Shown here: piece by piece, positions 63,980-64,000 of the stretch
How positions within the stretch are numbered: position 1 is the first letter of the stretch
Layout: the number at the start of each line of letters is the position of its first letter
Source of the DNA: Rhabditophanes sp. KR3021
Taxonomy: Eukaryota > Nematoda > Chromadorea > Rhabditida > Alloionematidae
Assembly (NCBI GenBank): GCA_963281155.1
Contig: CAUJLY010000002.1
Location: forward strand, 4,464,001-4,528,000
Direction of reading: 5' to 3'
DNA length: 64,000 bases
Notes under the pieces: model-generated
Databases searched by the model: none
The model's input: the letters and a program-made list of their open reading frames with translations, nothing else
Told to the model about the DNA's origin: nothing
Position numbers and translations under genes: made by a program

Positions 63980-64000
63980 CTAGAAATTATAGAATATAAT

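Overview
The window reads as compact, AT-rich nuclear DNA of a bilaterian animal. Evidence is the set of metazoan-type genes (POU class 4 homeobox, nuclear receptor, C-terminal Src kinase, Frizzled, tetraspanin, TIL-domain inhibitor, RASL12) and many GT-AG introns, several only 38-50 bases long. Small genome, tiny introns and divergent genes would fit a simplified spiralian such as an orthonectid, but that is a guess; a nematode or another miniaturised lineage is not excluded.

Layout. Positions 1-3.1 kb are largely gene-free, with one possible protease-like remnant. A Dbf4-like gene (+) converges on an orphan gene (-) at 3.1-5.3 kb, beside a small orphan at 5.4-5.7 kb. A 4.8 kb gene-free stretch with four short tandem repeats leads to POU4 (10.4-13.0 kb). 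Then come a Q/N-rich nuclear receptor (-), GINS3 and RPP14 in tandem (+), and a BTB/BACK protein with an FG-like repeat tail. At 21.9-26.8 kb lie eIF1A (-), NDUFS5 (+), RASL12 (+) and RTF2 (-). After 2.3 kb of gene-free DNA come an SH3-less CSK and a complete ten-exon BLTP1/Tweek lipid-transfer gene (31.0-45.0 kb). The right third holds a tetraspanin, Frizzled (-), a cullin, a three-domain TIL inhibitor, DDX41, a 7TM receptor and the 3' end of an unidentified small membrane protein (-).

Most genes are housekeeping: replication (Dbf4, GINS3, RTF2), RNA processing and translation (RPP14, DDX41, eIF1A), complex I (NDUFS5), lipid transfer (BLTP1) and ubiquitylation (cullin). Signalling and developmental genes (POU4, nuclear receptor, CSK, RASL12, Frizzled, tetraspanin, 7TM receptor) lie between them. 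Exon coordinates were derived by hand from splice signals and reading phase; every multi-exon model given sums to a whole number of codons.

Three patterns go beyond gene content. (1) Large introns of BLTP1, DDX41, eIF1A and Frizzled hold decayed protein-coding sequences, always antisense to the host gene. At least three copies (BLTP1 introns 2 and 8, DDX41 intron 3) share conserved segments, and two BLTP1 introns are homologous nearly to their splice sites, suggesting a mobile or duplicating intron-resident family. (2) Many start codons sit 0-30 bases after a strong 3' splice site with no evident upstream coding exon, as expected for spliced-leader trans-splicing; GINS3-RPP14 looks like an operon. 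(3) Several conserved proteins lack expected parts: CSK lacks SH3, Frizzled has KTxxxY in place of KTxxxW, and POU4 has lost its last residues to an apparent one-base deletion.
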